Shown piece after piece: positions 29,058 through 37,030 of a stretch of 64,000 nt of DNA. Position 1 is the first letter of the stretch, and each line of letters begins with the position of its first letter. The translations under genes and the position numbers were made by a program. This DNA comes from Thalassospira lohafexi (GTDB lineage Bacteria; Pseudomonadota; Alphaproteobacteria; Rhodospirillales; Thalassospiraceae), in the NCBI RefSeq assembly GCF_002844275.1, contig NZ_NXGX01000004.1:1-64000 (forward strand), written 5' to 3'. Under the pieces are notes generated by a model that did no database searches, was not told the origin of the DNA, and saw only the letters and a list, made by a program, of their open reading frames with translations.

Positions 29058-29087
29058 TGGATGTACATTCAGCCGGTGAACTATAAT
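29058..29087 (+). promoter_or_regulatory. AT-rich upstream region of the sigma-factor gene with possible promoter
   Basis: The 340 bp between 28878 and 29219 hold no gene. Its right two-thirds are clearly AT-rich compared with the surroundings and contain many GTAA/TTAC words. A perfect TATAAT (29082-29087) with a poor -35 (TGGATG, 18-bp spacer) is the best promoter candidate, leaving a leader of about 125 nt. No EcfG box faces the sigma gene. Confidence 0.35.
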
Positions 29088-29219
29088 ATGTCAAATATGT
29101 GTGTTGATGTTGTTATGTATATGTAGCAACTGCACTGTATTGCCTAAGTGAAGTATACGATTTTACTTTAACTATTATTTTTATTTGTTACGGTTGGGGC
29201 ATCGAACAAGGAGGTTGTG

Positions 29220-29747
29220 ATGTCTAAACAAGTGATGAATGAAATCGAAGATCATGTACCCGCGTTGCGCCGTCATGCATATCGGCTGGCTGGCAGCATG
29301 GACCGTGCACAGGATCTGGTTCAGGACACCCTGTTGAAAGCCATCAGCAAAAAGGATCAGTTCGAAGAAGGTACGAGCCTGAAGGCTTGGTTGCACCGGA
29401 TTCTGTTCAACACGTTTATTTCAGGCAAGCGCCGCGAAAAAACGCGTGGTCCGCAAGTGGACTGGGATGATTTGGGCGACGTTTACGGTCATGGTAGCAA
29501 TCAGATGGCGCGTTTGCAGCTTCGTGATGCTGACCGTGTTCTTGAAGAGCTGCCTGAACAGGAACGTCAGGCAATCATGCTAACGGCTGTTGAAGACGTA
29601 TCCTATCAGGATGCTGCTGATCAGATGTGTGTGGAAATCGGGACTGTAAAATCCCGCGTTGGCCGTGCACGCCGTAAGCTGCGTGCGTCAGTCGGTCGAA
29701 TCGAAGCACGTGAACATGCATCCCGTTATGTTTCAGAGGCAGCTTAA
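29220..29747 (+). CDS. ECF-type RNA polymerase sigma factor, EcfG-like
   Basis: A 175-residue group 4 sigma factor. Region 2 spans about residues 10-75 (PALRRHAYRLAGSMDRAQDLVQDTLLK by position, then FEEGTSLKAWLHRILFNTF). Region 4 spans about 100-155 (LPEQERQAIMLTAVEDVSYQ, then EIGTVKSRVGRARRKLR). The layout and the region 2 wording resemble the EcfG general-stress group, and EcfG-type promoters occur 2 kb away. No NepR, PhyR or histidine kinase gene is adjacent, so it may be a paralogue. ATG 29220 is set by AAGGAGG. The next gene starts 1 bp after its stop. Confidence 0.88.
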   Translation: MSKQVMNEIEDHVPALRRHAYRLAGSMDRAQDLVQDTLLKAISKKDQFEEGTSLKAWLHRILFNTFISGKRREKTRGPQVDWDDLGDVYGHGSNQMARLQLRDADRVLEELPEQERQAIMLTAVEDVSYQDAADQMCVEIGTVKSRVGRARRKLRASVGRIEAREHASRYVSEAA

Positions 29748-29748
29748 A

Positions 29749-29991
29749 ATGTGTGCGGTTCTTGCGATCTATGGCAAGGAAGACATCCTTGCCTATGTTC
29801 GCGGGGCACTCGATGACAAAGAAGAACAACAAGAAATTGAAAGTCTTGTAAAAAGTGACCTGCGGGCAGCTGATGTTGTTGAAAACATACAGGCAGACGA
29901 TATAGGTGACGACGGGACATTTGATATTGAGGCGTTTCGTCGTCTGAGAAAACTGCGCGAGATAGCGAATAAAGTAGGGGCGCGCAGCTAA
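29749..29991 (+). CDS. Small soluble protein coupled to the sigma factor; possible anti-sigma factor
   Basis: 80 residues, starting 1 bp after the sigma-factor stop with AGAGG about 9 bp upstream. The N-terminal part (EDILAYVRGALDDKEEQQEIESLVKSDLRAAD by position 11-42) recalls the helical anti-sigma domain of ECF partners (LAxYxxGxL...). The rest is acidic and then basic (FRRLRKLREIANKVGARS). It has no zinc-binding HxxxCxxC motif and no membrane segment, so it would be a truncated cytoplasmic form. NepR was considered, but its sequence pattern is absent. Function is inferred from position and weak similarity. Confidence 0.55.
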   Translation: MCAVLAIYGKEDILAYVRGALDDKEEQQEIESLVKSDLRAADVVENIQADDIGDDGTFDIEAFRRLRKLREIANKVGARS

Positions 29992-30030
29992 GGCATGCAT
30001 TTTATGCATGGAAGTTGATATAAAATAATA

Positions 30031-30059
30031 TTGACTTTAGTGACCATTGGTCAGATACT
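30031..30059 (+). promoter_or_regulatory. Promoter of the candidate small RNA
   Basis: TTGACT (30031-30036), a 17-bp spacer and GATACT (30054-30059). It directs transcription into a short unit that ends at a classical terminator. Confidence 0.5.
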
Positions 30060-30065
30060 AATCAT

Positions 30066-30152
30066 ACATCGAGGTTGACCGTCTTTTCCCTCAACGTCTA
30101 AGGCACCTCCTCGAAATTGCCGAAACCGTCCCCCGGTTTCGGCCCTTTTTTT
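30066..30152 (+). ncRNA. Candidate trans-acting small RNA with anti-Shine-Dalgarno motif
   Basis: Between the sigma-factor pair and amn lies a unit of about 87 nt with its own promoter and a rho-independent terminator, and no ORF. Its middle carries GGCACCTCCTCG (about 30102-30113). ACCTCCT is complementary to the AGGAGGT ribosome sites of the sigma gene and of the acidic-protein gene in this same island. Alphaproteobacterial sRNAs with exposed CCUCCU loops are known, including the stress-controlled GsrN encoded near the sigT locus in Caulobacter. Homology to any of them is not shown here, and the promoter is sigma-70-like rather than EcfG-like. Confidence 0.5.
30119..30152 (+). terminator. 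Rho-independent terminator
   Basis: Stem GCCGAAACCG/CGGTTTCGGC (30119-30128, 30134-30143), loop TCCCC, then CC and seven T. One of the strongest terminators in the window, although no ORF immediately precedes it. The sigma-factor pair ends 130 bp upstream. Confidence 0.9.
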
Positions 30153-30379
30153 ATCTGCATTCCAGTTCTGTACAGGTGACGACGCCACAAGCGTGCCAGT
30201 ATTTTTGATGCTGTTATGATCAGCGCATCAAAACTGTCATTTGGAATTCTTGAAAATCATCCCGACATATAAGTCATAACCTGCTGAAACCGACGGCAAA
30301 CCGGGCCAAAGCGAAATATGCATGTTATGGCATGAAGACGACTTCGCCTGCTGATTGAGGAAACCCAAAAAGTTTTCGG

Positions 30380-30408
30380 TTGTCAGGTGACGGGCGAGCG
30401 GTGATAAA
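30380..30408 (+). promoter_or_regulatory. Possible promoter of amn
   Basis: TTGTCA (30380-30385), 17 bp, GATAAA (30403-30408). It gives a leader of about 95 nt containing a GCGAG/CTCGC inverted repeat. The remaining stretch from 30153 to 30380 shows nothing recognisable. Confidence 0.4.
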
Positions 30409-30510
30409 TCTCTCGCTCCAAGGGCTGTTGTTATTTGCTGTCACTTGAATAAAGTCATGTAGACGCAAAACAACAGGACCAAACAACAATAACAAAAAGG
30501 AGCATCCATT

Positions 30511-31980
30511 ATGGTTTCAGAAGTTCACGGGTCTGTAAGAGAACTGTTTGAATTCACCGACGCCCAAAAGGCACTTGAGCGCATAAAGGACATCTATGCG
30601 AACGGTGCCAAGGCTGTCCAAGAGGCCTTTGATCTTTTCGGCGAAGGTAAGCAATCTTCCCCTGTGCGCGCATACTACCCGTATCTGGGAATTGAAGTGC
30701 CGCCGGAAAAACTGCATGTCGAAAGCACATTGTCTTTTGGTGCCCCCCGCGACCCCGGTGTTTATGGCACGACGCTCACCCGTCCGGATGTGTTTGAAGA
30801 ATATTACCGCCAGCAGATCGAACTTCTGCTGAAAAATCACGACGTCCCGGTTGTTGTCGGTGTGTCGGATCGCCCGATCCCATTGCCGTTTCTGGTCGAA
30901 ACCGCAACCGATAGCATCGGCCCGACCGATATCCGTCAGTTGCAGATGGTCTTTGATATGCCTGATCTGGCGCGGACCGATGATGACATCGCAAACGGTG
31001 TTCATTACGGGGTGACAGCCGGGCCAAAGCCGCTGTCGCTGTTTTCGGGCGAACGGGTTGATTATTCGCTGGCACGTCTTCGCCATTACACGGCAACCGC
31101 ACCGGAACATTTTCAAAAGTTCGTGCTGTTCACCAACTATCAGCGCTATGTCGATGAGTTCATCGAGTTTGCCAAGGAACAGCTTGATGATCCCGAAAGT
31201 CCGTATATCGCCTTTGTCGAGCCGGGGCCAAAGGTTCATGTCAGCAAAAATGCTCCTAAAAAGTGGAAAGAAAGTGGTGAGGCGGCAGCACAACTGCCTC
31301 AGATGCCATCCTACCATCTGGTCCGCGAAGACGGGTTGGGCGTGACGCTGGTCAATATCGGTGTTGGCCCGTCGAATGCCAAAACGGCCACCGACCATAT
31401 CGCGGTCCTGCGACCGCATTGCTGGTTGATGCTGGGCCATTGTGCCGGATTGCGCCGCAGTCAGCTTTTGGGGGATTACGTTCTTGCACACGGGTATGTC
31501 CGCGATGATCATGTGCTTGATTCCGATCTGCCATTGTGGGTTCCCGTGCCGCCAATTGCCGAGGTGCAAGTCGCATTGGCAAATTCGGTGACCAAAATCA
31601 CTGGTCTTAAAGGCCGCGAGATGAAGGCACGCATGCGGACCGGGACGGTTGCCACAACCGATAACCGGAACTGGGAACTGCGTTATAGCGAACTGTTTGT
31701 CCGCCTTAACCAGTCACGTGCAATTGCGGTCGATATGGAAAGTGCGACCATTGCCGCCAACGGTTTCCGGTTCCGCGTTCCGTATGGAACGTTGCTATGT
31801 GTGTCGGACAAACCGGTGCACGGCGAATTGAAACTGCCGGGCATGGCAAACACGTTCTACCGTCAGCGTATCGGCCAGCACCTTCAGGTCGGGCTTGATA
31901 CGATCGATACGCTGCGCCAGGACGTCAATCAGCTTCATTCGCGCAAATTGCGGTCGTTGGACGAGCCAGCCTTCCGATAA
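30511..31980 (+). CDS. amn: AMP nucleosidase
   Basis: Hydrolyses AMP to adenine and ribose 5-phosphate, adjusting adenylate pools. 489 residues, the normal length of the Amn family. An N-terminal domain (to about 200) is followed by a nucleoside-phosphorylase-like C-terminal domain with ATDHIAVLRPHCWLMLGHCAGLR around 290-310, AVDMESATIAANGFRFRVPY and LCVSDKPVHGELKLPG. AAGGAG precedes the ATG by 8 bp. It is preceded by its own leader and followed by a terminator, so it is transcribed alone. Its position next to the stress island may be chance. Confidence 0.93.
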   Translation: MVSEVHGSVRELFEFTDAQKALERIKDIYANGAKAVQEAFDLFGEGKQSSPVRAYYPYLGIEVPPEKLHVESTLSFGAPRDPGVYGTTLTRPDVFEEYYRQQIELLLKNHDVPVVVGVSDRPIPLPFLVETATDSIGPTDIRQLQMVFDMPDLARTDDDIANGVHYGVTAGPKPLSLFSGERVDYSLARLRHYTATAPEHFQKFVLFTNYQRYVDEFIEFAKEQLDDPESPYIAFVEPGPKVHVSKNAPKKWKESGEAAAQLPQMPSYHLVREDGLGVTLVNIGVGPSNAKTATDHIAVLRPHCWLMLGHCAGLRRSQLLGDYVLAHGYVRDDHVLDSDLPLWVPVPPIAEVQVALANSVTKITGLKGREMKARMRTGTVATTDNRNWELRYSELFVRLNQSRAIAVDMESATIAANGFRFRVPYGTLLCVSDKPVHGELKLPGMANTFYRQRIGQHLQVGLDTIDTLRQDVNQLHSRKLRSLDEPAFR

Positions 31981-32009
31981 GGCCGATAAGACGTTCCGAT
32001 TTAAAAATC

Positions 32010-32051
32010 AAACCCCTGTCATTCGGTTCAAGCCGCGTGGCAGGGGTTTTG
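32010..32051 (+). terminator. Terminator of amn
   Basis: AAACCCCTG (32010-32018) pairs with CAGGGGTTT (32041-32049), with a large loop of about 18-22 nt and a T-run after the stem. Confidence 0.75.
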
Positions 32052-32164
32052 TTATGGTTTCGTGACGATTGCCAAATGGTCGGCTTTTGGCTTTTCGCCA
32101 GTGGTGCCATTGGATATGGTCTGGCGGCACGAATATGCCAAACGATCAGGGGACGAGGCCGGCA

Positions 32165-33454
32165 ATGTCACAAAAGACACCAAGTGATACGGCGAAAGCC
32201 GATCAGGATAAGGGCGGGGCAAACAACGCCGATACAGGTGTTCTGCCAGCCGATGGGGTCACACTTTGGCAGGTTTTCCTGATCTTTTTGCGTCTTGGCC
32301 TGACCAGCTTTGGCGGGCCGGTCGCCCATATCAGTTATTTCCGCGAAGAGTTCGTGCATCGTCGTCGCTGGCTAAGTGATTCGCGCTATGCCGATCTGGT
32401 GGCTTTGTGTCAATTCGCCCCCGGACCGGCCAGTTCACAGGTCGGGATGGGGATTGGCATGGCGCTTGGCGGGGTACGTGGATCCCTTATGGCGTGGCTT
32501 GGCTTTACCATGCCGTCGGCGATTGTCCTGGCGGTTCTTGGCATAACATTTGTGCATTTTGATCTGGCGGCGATTGATAACGTCATTCGGGGGCTCAAAT
32601 TGGTGGCGGTTGGCGTTGTCGCCCATGCGCTTGTCGGGATGGCCCGAAACCTGTGTCCGGACGTGCCACGCGCCACCATTGCGGTGGTTTCGGCCGGTGT
32701 GATGATTGTCAGCGATACGGTGTTGGCGCAATTTGGCGTGATTATCGGCGGCATGATTGCCGGGTTTATCCTGCTACGTACTGTAACCGAGCCCGAGAGG
32801 TACGATGCGCCAACATCGCATTCCACCAAGGGTGCGGTTTTTGCGCTTGGCCTGTTCTTTGTGTTGCTCGCAGGGCTGCCGATTGTCGCCCATTTTGATC
32901 ACAGTGGGCTGTTTGCCGTGATTGATGGGTTTTACCGCAGTGGCGCATTGGTGTTTGGTGGTGGGCATGTTGTTTTGCCCTTGCTTGAGGCTGCCGTGGT
33001 TGATCCGGGTTGGGTCAATCAGGAAGCCTTCCTTGCCGGGTACGGCGCAACACAGGCAGTGCCCGGTCCGATTTTTACCTTTGCCGCCTATCTTGGGGCT
33101 GTGCTTCATGCGGGTGAGGGATCGGGCACGTGGTTGATCAGTTCGGTTACGGCTTTGATCACACTCATCGCGATTTTTTTGCCTGCATGGTTGCTGGTGA
33201 TTGGCATCTTGCCGTTCTGGGATCGTGTGCGGCATGTGCAAAGCATGCGGGCAGGATTACTGGGCGTTAACGCGGCTGTGGTCGGCTTGCTGGCAGCGGT
33301 TTTATATGATCCGATCTGGACCGGGGCCATTCATAATGCTGTCGATATCGTCTGTGTCGCTGTGGCCTTTGCCATCCTGCAATGGCGGGTCATGCCAGTG
33401 TGGGCTTTGGTCGGGTTGGGGGCATTGCTGGGATATGTTGTTGGTTTGATCTAA
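32165..33454 (+). CDS. chrA: ChrA-family chromate-type transporter (two-domain)
   Basis: A 429-residue inner-membrane protein of the CHR superfamily with the two homologous halves of long-chain ChrA. Half one has LRLGLTSFGGPVAHISYFRE and CQFAPGPASSQ. Half two has GALVFGGGHVVLPLLE and ATQAVPGPIFTFAAYLG. ChrA exports chromate using the proton gradient, but many homologues have not been tested and no chrB or chromate regulator is nearby. ATG 32165, with GAGG 6 bp before it, is chosen over upstream starts. The first 35 residues are polar and cytoplasmic. It ends only 7 bp from the converging beta-lactamase gene, with no terminator between. Confidence 0.87.
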   Translation: MSQKTPSDTAKADQDKGGANNADTGVLPADGVTLWQVFLIFLRLGLTSFGGPVAHISYFREEFVHRRRWLSDSRYADLVALCQFAPGPASSQVGMGIGMALGGVRGSLMAWLGFTMPSAIVLAVLGITFVHFDLAAIDNVIRGLKLVAVGVVAHALVGMARNLCPDVPRATIAVVSAGVMIVSDTVLAQFGVIIGGMIAGFILLRTVTEPERYDAPTSHSTKGAVFALGLFFVLLAGLPIVAHFDHSGLFAVIDGFYRSGALVFGGGHVVLPLLEAAVVDPGWVNQEAFLAGYGATQAVPGPIFTFAAYLGAVLHAGEGSGTWLISSVTALITLIAIFLPAWLLVIGILPFWDRVRHVQSMRAGLLGVNAAVVGLLAAVLYDPIWTGAIHNAVDIVCVAVAFAILQWRVMPVWALVGLGALLGYVVGLI

Positions 33455-33461
33455 GCTGGCT

Positions 33462-34919
33462 TTATTCAGCAGGTTTTTCGTTCTGCCCTGCATCTTGATC
33501 CTCGCCCTCGCCGTCTGGCAGCTTGGTGGCGTTTGGATCAACTGTTGGGAAAAGCTGGCTCAGGTTGGCGATGAACTGGCGCAAATCAAAAGCATCGCGG
33601 TTGCGCGTCAGGCCCAAACGAACAACAACCAGTTCTTTTGACGGAATGACGCTGATGGATTGTCCATCATGCCCAAGCGCGAAAAAGGCATCATCGGGTA
33701 CCTGCGGTGCACCAGGGCGGTCATCAGTGCCGCCCGGCAGATCAAGCCACCAATGCGCGCCGTAATTACCATTTGGCGCGGCTGGTGCCGGGGTGGTGGA
33801 GTAATCCACCCATCCTTTGGGTAAAAGACGTTCGCCGTCCCACACGCCGTCTTGCAGGAACAGCTGACCGATTTTTGCCCAATCGCGTGCGGTGGCATGC
33901 ATGAAGCTTGATGCGATAAAGTAGCCATCCTGATCGGTTTCAATCACGGCATTGTTAATGCCAAGCGGACGGAACAGAAGTTCTGCCGGACGTTTTTGGT
34001 ATGTTTCGCGCGATCCGCTCAGATTGCGGATTGCAGCCGATAGAATGTTGGTTGTCCCGGAGTTATAGGAAAAGACCTCCCCGGGGGAATTGGTAAGTGG
34101 TTGGGACACGGCAAACCCGGCGGCGGCCGGTTCGATGAACAGCATCTGCACAACGTCTGATAACGGGTTGGCATAGCTTTCATCAAATTCGAGACCACTG
34201 CTCATATGCAGTAAGTTGTCATAGGTGATGGTCGCGCGTGGGTCGCCTGCTTCTGCGTGCCATTCATTGATCAGGACCGGGTCGGCCATGTCGCCAATCA
34301 TGCCTTCGAACTGCATCCGACCAAGCAGCGCATTAAACACGCTTTTGGTCATCGACCAGCCGGGAAGGGGCGTGTTGGCAGAAATCCCGTCGTCATAACG
34401 TTCTGCAATCACCTTGCCTTGATGCAAAATGACAAGGGCGCGGGTGCGCCGCGTTGGTTTCGGGCCGGGTTCATCCATCGCGTCAAACAACAGGCCGGTA
34501 AGTGCACGGCGTTCGACATCAATCGGCAATGGTCCGGTTAAAAGCGGCCTTGCCGTGATGGGGCTGATAAGAGGGGTACTGTTGCGTAAACGGGTGATCT
34601 GGTCTTCATCATTGGCCAGAACGCAACCCAGATGTGGCCGATACACCGCCCAGCGTTTGCGAAAACCAAAGGCATGTGCGCTAACAGTCTGGTTGCGCAG
34701 ATCAACATTGGTCGTAATCAATGACAATAGCGGGTTGTTATCGGCCAGAACATCTTCGGCCTGCGCCCGGCTGGATGGCAGCCCGTTTACAAAAATGGCC
34801 GAACACATGATCTTTGCGCTGTAACCGGCGCCGATCGGGGCAAGCCAGATGAAAAAGCCGGAAACAACCATAAGACCAAGCAATATCGTGCCGATAAAGA
34901 TGGCCTTGATCAGTTTCAT
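33462..34919 (-). CDS. Membrane-anchored serine hydrolase, beta-lactamase (class C/DD-peptidase) fold
   Basis: 485 residues. An N-terminal signal anchor (residues 5-28) is followed by a periplasmic beta-lactamase-related domain. Catalytic motifs are SMTK (SxxK, in GWSMTKSVF), SYNSG (YxN) and GHDGQ (the HxG third box). These define esterase/DD-peptidase-like enzymes rather than proven antibiotic-hydrolysing lactamases. It probably acts on a peptide or ester in the periplasm; the substrate is unknown. The C-terminus is acidic and low-complexity (LPDGEGEDQDAGQNEKPAE). It is upstream of and antiparallel to chrA. Confidence 0.87.
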   Translation of the reverse strand: MKLIKAIFIGTILLGLMVVSGFFIWLAPIGAGYSAKIMCSAIFVNGLPSSRAQAEDVLADNNPLLSLITTNVDLRNQTVSAHAFGFRKRWAVYRPHLGCVLANDEDQITRLRNSTPLISPITARPLLTGPLPIDVERRALTGLLFDAMDEPGPKPTRRTRALVILHQGKVIAERYDDGISANTPLPGWSMTKSVFNALLGRMQFEGMIGDMADPVLINEWHAEAGDPRATITYDNLLHMSSGLEFDESYANPLSDVVQMLFIEPAAAGFAVSQPLTNSPGEVFSYNSGTTNILSAAIRNLSGSRETYQKRPAELLFRPLGINNAVIETDQDGYFIASSFMHATARDWAKIGQLFLQDGVWDGERLLPKGWVDYSTTPAPAAPNGNYGAHWWLDLPGGTDDRPGAPQVPDDAFFALGHDGQSISVIPSKELVVVRLGLTRNRDAFDLRQFIANLSQLFPTVDPNATKLPDGEGEDQDAGQNEKPAE

Positions 34920-35023
34920 TCCGTTTTCCCTGTTACGAGCTTCGCAGTACTCCCGACTGCTTCAGAGCATGAGAGTCGCCTGCTTCGATGGACAGGTCAA
35001 GTCATCGTATCGTATAGGTCGCC

Positions 35024-36190
35024 TTATGTTGCACTGCGTTTCTGTGACGATTTTCCCAGTGAAATCAGGAAGCCGGCAAAGTAAAGCGCGCCAAGAACCC
35101 CCGCTGCCCCGGACCAGCCGCTCCGATCGATCATCGCACCAGCAATAGGTGGGACAATCACGACAAAAATCTCGGCGAATTGGGCAAGCATCCCCTGAAG
35201 GGCGGGCATCGAAAGCCCACCTTTGGCAATGCCGGGCAAAAGGGCAAAGCATGTGCCAGCAACCGCCCCTTGACCGATGTTAAATATGATCAGTGCCGTC
35301 AGGCTCAGTGGCATATGCGTGCTGACAAAAAGAGTGGAAATCGCAACTGCCATTATGGGTAAAAACAGCATCAAAATCCGACGTCCGGCAATATTTCGGC
35401 CCAATGCCATGCCAGCCCCGACGCTGCCGATGATATTGCCGACAATGGCTGTGGTGCCAATAATTCCGGCGGCGGGTGCGATGCCGATATCAAGATTATC
35501 GGCAAGCATTGTGGGCATGAAGGCAAGGGCGGCTGAGGTCGCCCCGGCAAAAGCCGAAAATGTCAGCGCGACACGTAAGGCCGCACGTGATTTTAAAACC
35601 CCGATGACCCCGACCAGAAGCGATTTACGTGGTGTGCTTGTTGTGGGGGGCGTCATAATGGCAAGCAAAGGTAACAGGATCACAACCGGAACCGTGCAGG
35701 CCACAACCGCCAGCCGCCAGTCAAGCCAAACCAGCACTGCCGCACTGACCCAGTTGCCCATGGCAATGCCGACCGGAATAAACGTGCCCCAGATGCTCAT
35801 GGCCATGGCGACAATTTTGGGATTATCAAATCCGGCCATCCAGCTTGGTGCGCCGACGACAATCAAAAGATAGCCGATGCTGGTTACAACCCGCCCGACA
35901 TACAGCATGACGGCGACATCGGCCGCTGCAAAGATGGTTGCGCCAAGGATCATCATCAAACAGCCCAGAACAAGCGATTTACGCAATCCGGCGCGGGCGG
36001 CCCAAACACCTGTTGGAATGGCGGTCAGCGCACCGGCAGCTGTAATCAGCGATGCCACAAGGCCAAATTCTGCCTGACTTAATCCAAAACCCGCACGCAA
36101 ATCAGGCGCAATTGGGCCGATCAAGCCGACCTGCATTGAGGCTGTCAGTCCAAGTCCGTACAGGATCGAAATAGCAAAGATCGGTGGCAT
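35024..36190 (-). CDS. Major facilitator superfamily transporter
   Basis: A 388-residue protein with about 12 hydrophobic segments in two halves. The loop 2-3 region (AIPTGVWAARAGLRKSLVLG) fits the MFS motif A. The substrate cannot be read from sequence. ATG 36190 is preferred. A longer frame from a TTG at 36265 would start almost directly after the upstream terminator and has no ribosome site. The neighbouring XRE-type regulator gene is in the same direction and separated by that terminator. Confidence 0.85.
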   Translation of the reverse strand: MPPIFAISILYGLGLTASMQVGLIGPIAPDLRAGFGLSQAEFGLVASLITAAGALTAIPTGVWAARAGLRKSLVLGCLMMILGATIFAAADVAVMLYVGRVVTSIGYLLIVVGAPSWMAGFDNPKIVAMAMSIWGTFIPVGIAMGNWVSAAVLVWLDWRLAVVACTVPVVILLPLLAIMTPPTTSTPRKSLLVGVIGVLKSRAALRVALTFSAFAGATSAALAFMPTMLADNLDIGIAPAAGIIGTTAIVGNIIGSVGAGMALGRNIAGRRILMLFLPIMAVAISTLFVSTHMPLSLTALIIFNIGQGAVAGTCFALLPGIAKGGLSMPALQGMLAQFAEIFVVIVPPIAGAMIDRSGWSGAAGVLGALYFAGFLISLGKSSQKRSAT

Positions 36191-36269
36191 GTGGGGCGTG
36201 TCCGTTTGGTGTCTTTTATTTTCGGTTTGCTGTGCAGTTTTGCCGGTGCTTTTAAATCTTGGCAAACAT

Positions 36270-36307
36270 GCAAAAGGCGGTTTTCAGATGTACCTGAAAA
36301 CCGCCTT
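36270..36307 (-). terminator. Terminator of the XRE regulator gene
   Basis: A perfect 14-bp stem (AAGGCGGTTTTCAG, 36274-36287 on the plus strand, with 36294-36307) and a 6-nt loop. Read leftward it ends in TTTT. It isolates the regulator gene from the MFS gene. Confidence 0.8.
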
Positions 36308-36349
36308 GAATATCCACGAATGAAATATGCGTGGTTATGGCAAAATGCG

Positions 36350-36931
36350 TTAGATGGTGTGAGGCGCGTGATCAAACCCGGTTGTCAGGCGCACCGCCGT
36401 CCCGTCTGACAGGAAGAACCGTTCCCACAGGATGTAGCTATCGACAATGCGCATCGGTGCGCCGTCGCGCCGCGATGTTTCAAATGTCAGGTGGTCGGTT
36501 TGATCTTCGTGCCAGCCAAGGACATGCAGGCTTTTTTCCGCAACCGCGATTTCCGGTGTGGCAAACCGCCAAAGTGATGTGCCCAGAAGATCGGAACAAT
36601 CACGTTGCCATTCATGTTCGCGGGCCTGTGAGGCACAGAGCAACCGGTGGGATCGGTCTTCGATCAGGTGCACGCGCTGGTTCGAATGAATGACAAGCCG
36701 TTTGATTGCCTGATCCAGACGGAAATTGCGCTTGCGCGTCATCATCTGATCAATCAGGTCAAGCTGGACCGGGGCGGGGCGTTGCATGCCCTTTTCCCAG
36801 CGCGAAACGGTCGCCTGCGTGACGCCCAGAATATCGGCAAGGCGGGCCTGCTTGATGTCGCTTTCGCGACGCCAATGGCGCAGGCGACGGCCAAATTCAC
36901 CGTCCGGTGCTGTTTGGGGCAAGGGTTTCAT
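36350..36931 (-). CDS. XRE-family regulator with C-terminal PAS-like domain
   Basis: 193 residues. The N-terminal Cro/C1-type helix-turn-helix (residues 14-65: FGRRLRHWRRESDIKQARLA, then VTQATVSRWEKG) is followed by about 110 residues resembling a PAS sensor (VHLIEDRSHRLLCASQARE, LGTSLWRF). Such proteins bind DNA and sense a small ligand; neither operator nor ligand is known. It may control the adjacent MFS gene, but a terminator lies between. Confidence 0.78.
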   Translation of the reverse strand: MKPLPQTAPDGEFGRRLRHWRRESDIKQARLADILGVTQATVSRWEKGMQRPAPVQLDLIDQMMTRKRNFRLDQAIKRLVIHSNQRVHLIEDRSHRLLCASQAREHEWQRDCSDLLGTSLWRFATPEIAVAEKSLHVLGWHEDQTDHLTFETSRRDGAPMRIVDSYILWERFFLSDGTAVRLTTGFDHAPHTI

Positions 36932-37030
36932 TGCGCTTAACCATATCGTTTAACGTCAAAACGCTACCACAGATCACGGGTTTTTGCAGCAGGCTGATGT
37001 GATGTCCAGCTTTACGCAAAGGATATTAGG

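Noticed and set aside
29749..29991. NepR anti-sigma factor next to an EcfG-like sigma factor
   Set aside because: The 80-residue protein lacks the NepR core pattern, so only a tentative anti-sigma label is given.
33462..34919. Antibiotic-resistance class C beta-lactamase
   Set aside because: The motifs place it in the broad serine beta-lactamase/DD-peptidase fold, but sequence alone does not support antibiotic hydrolysis, and it is membrane-anchored.
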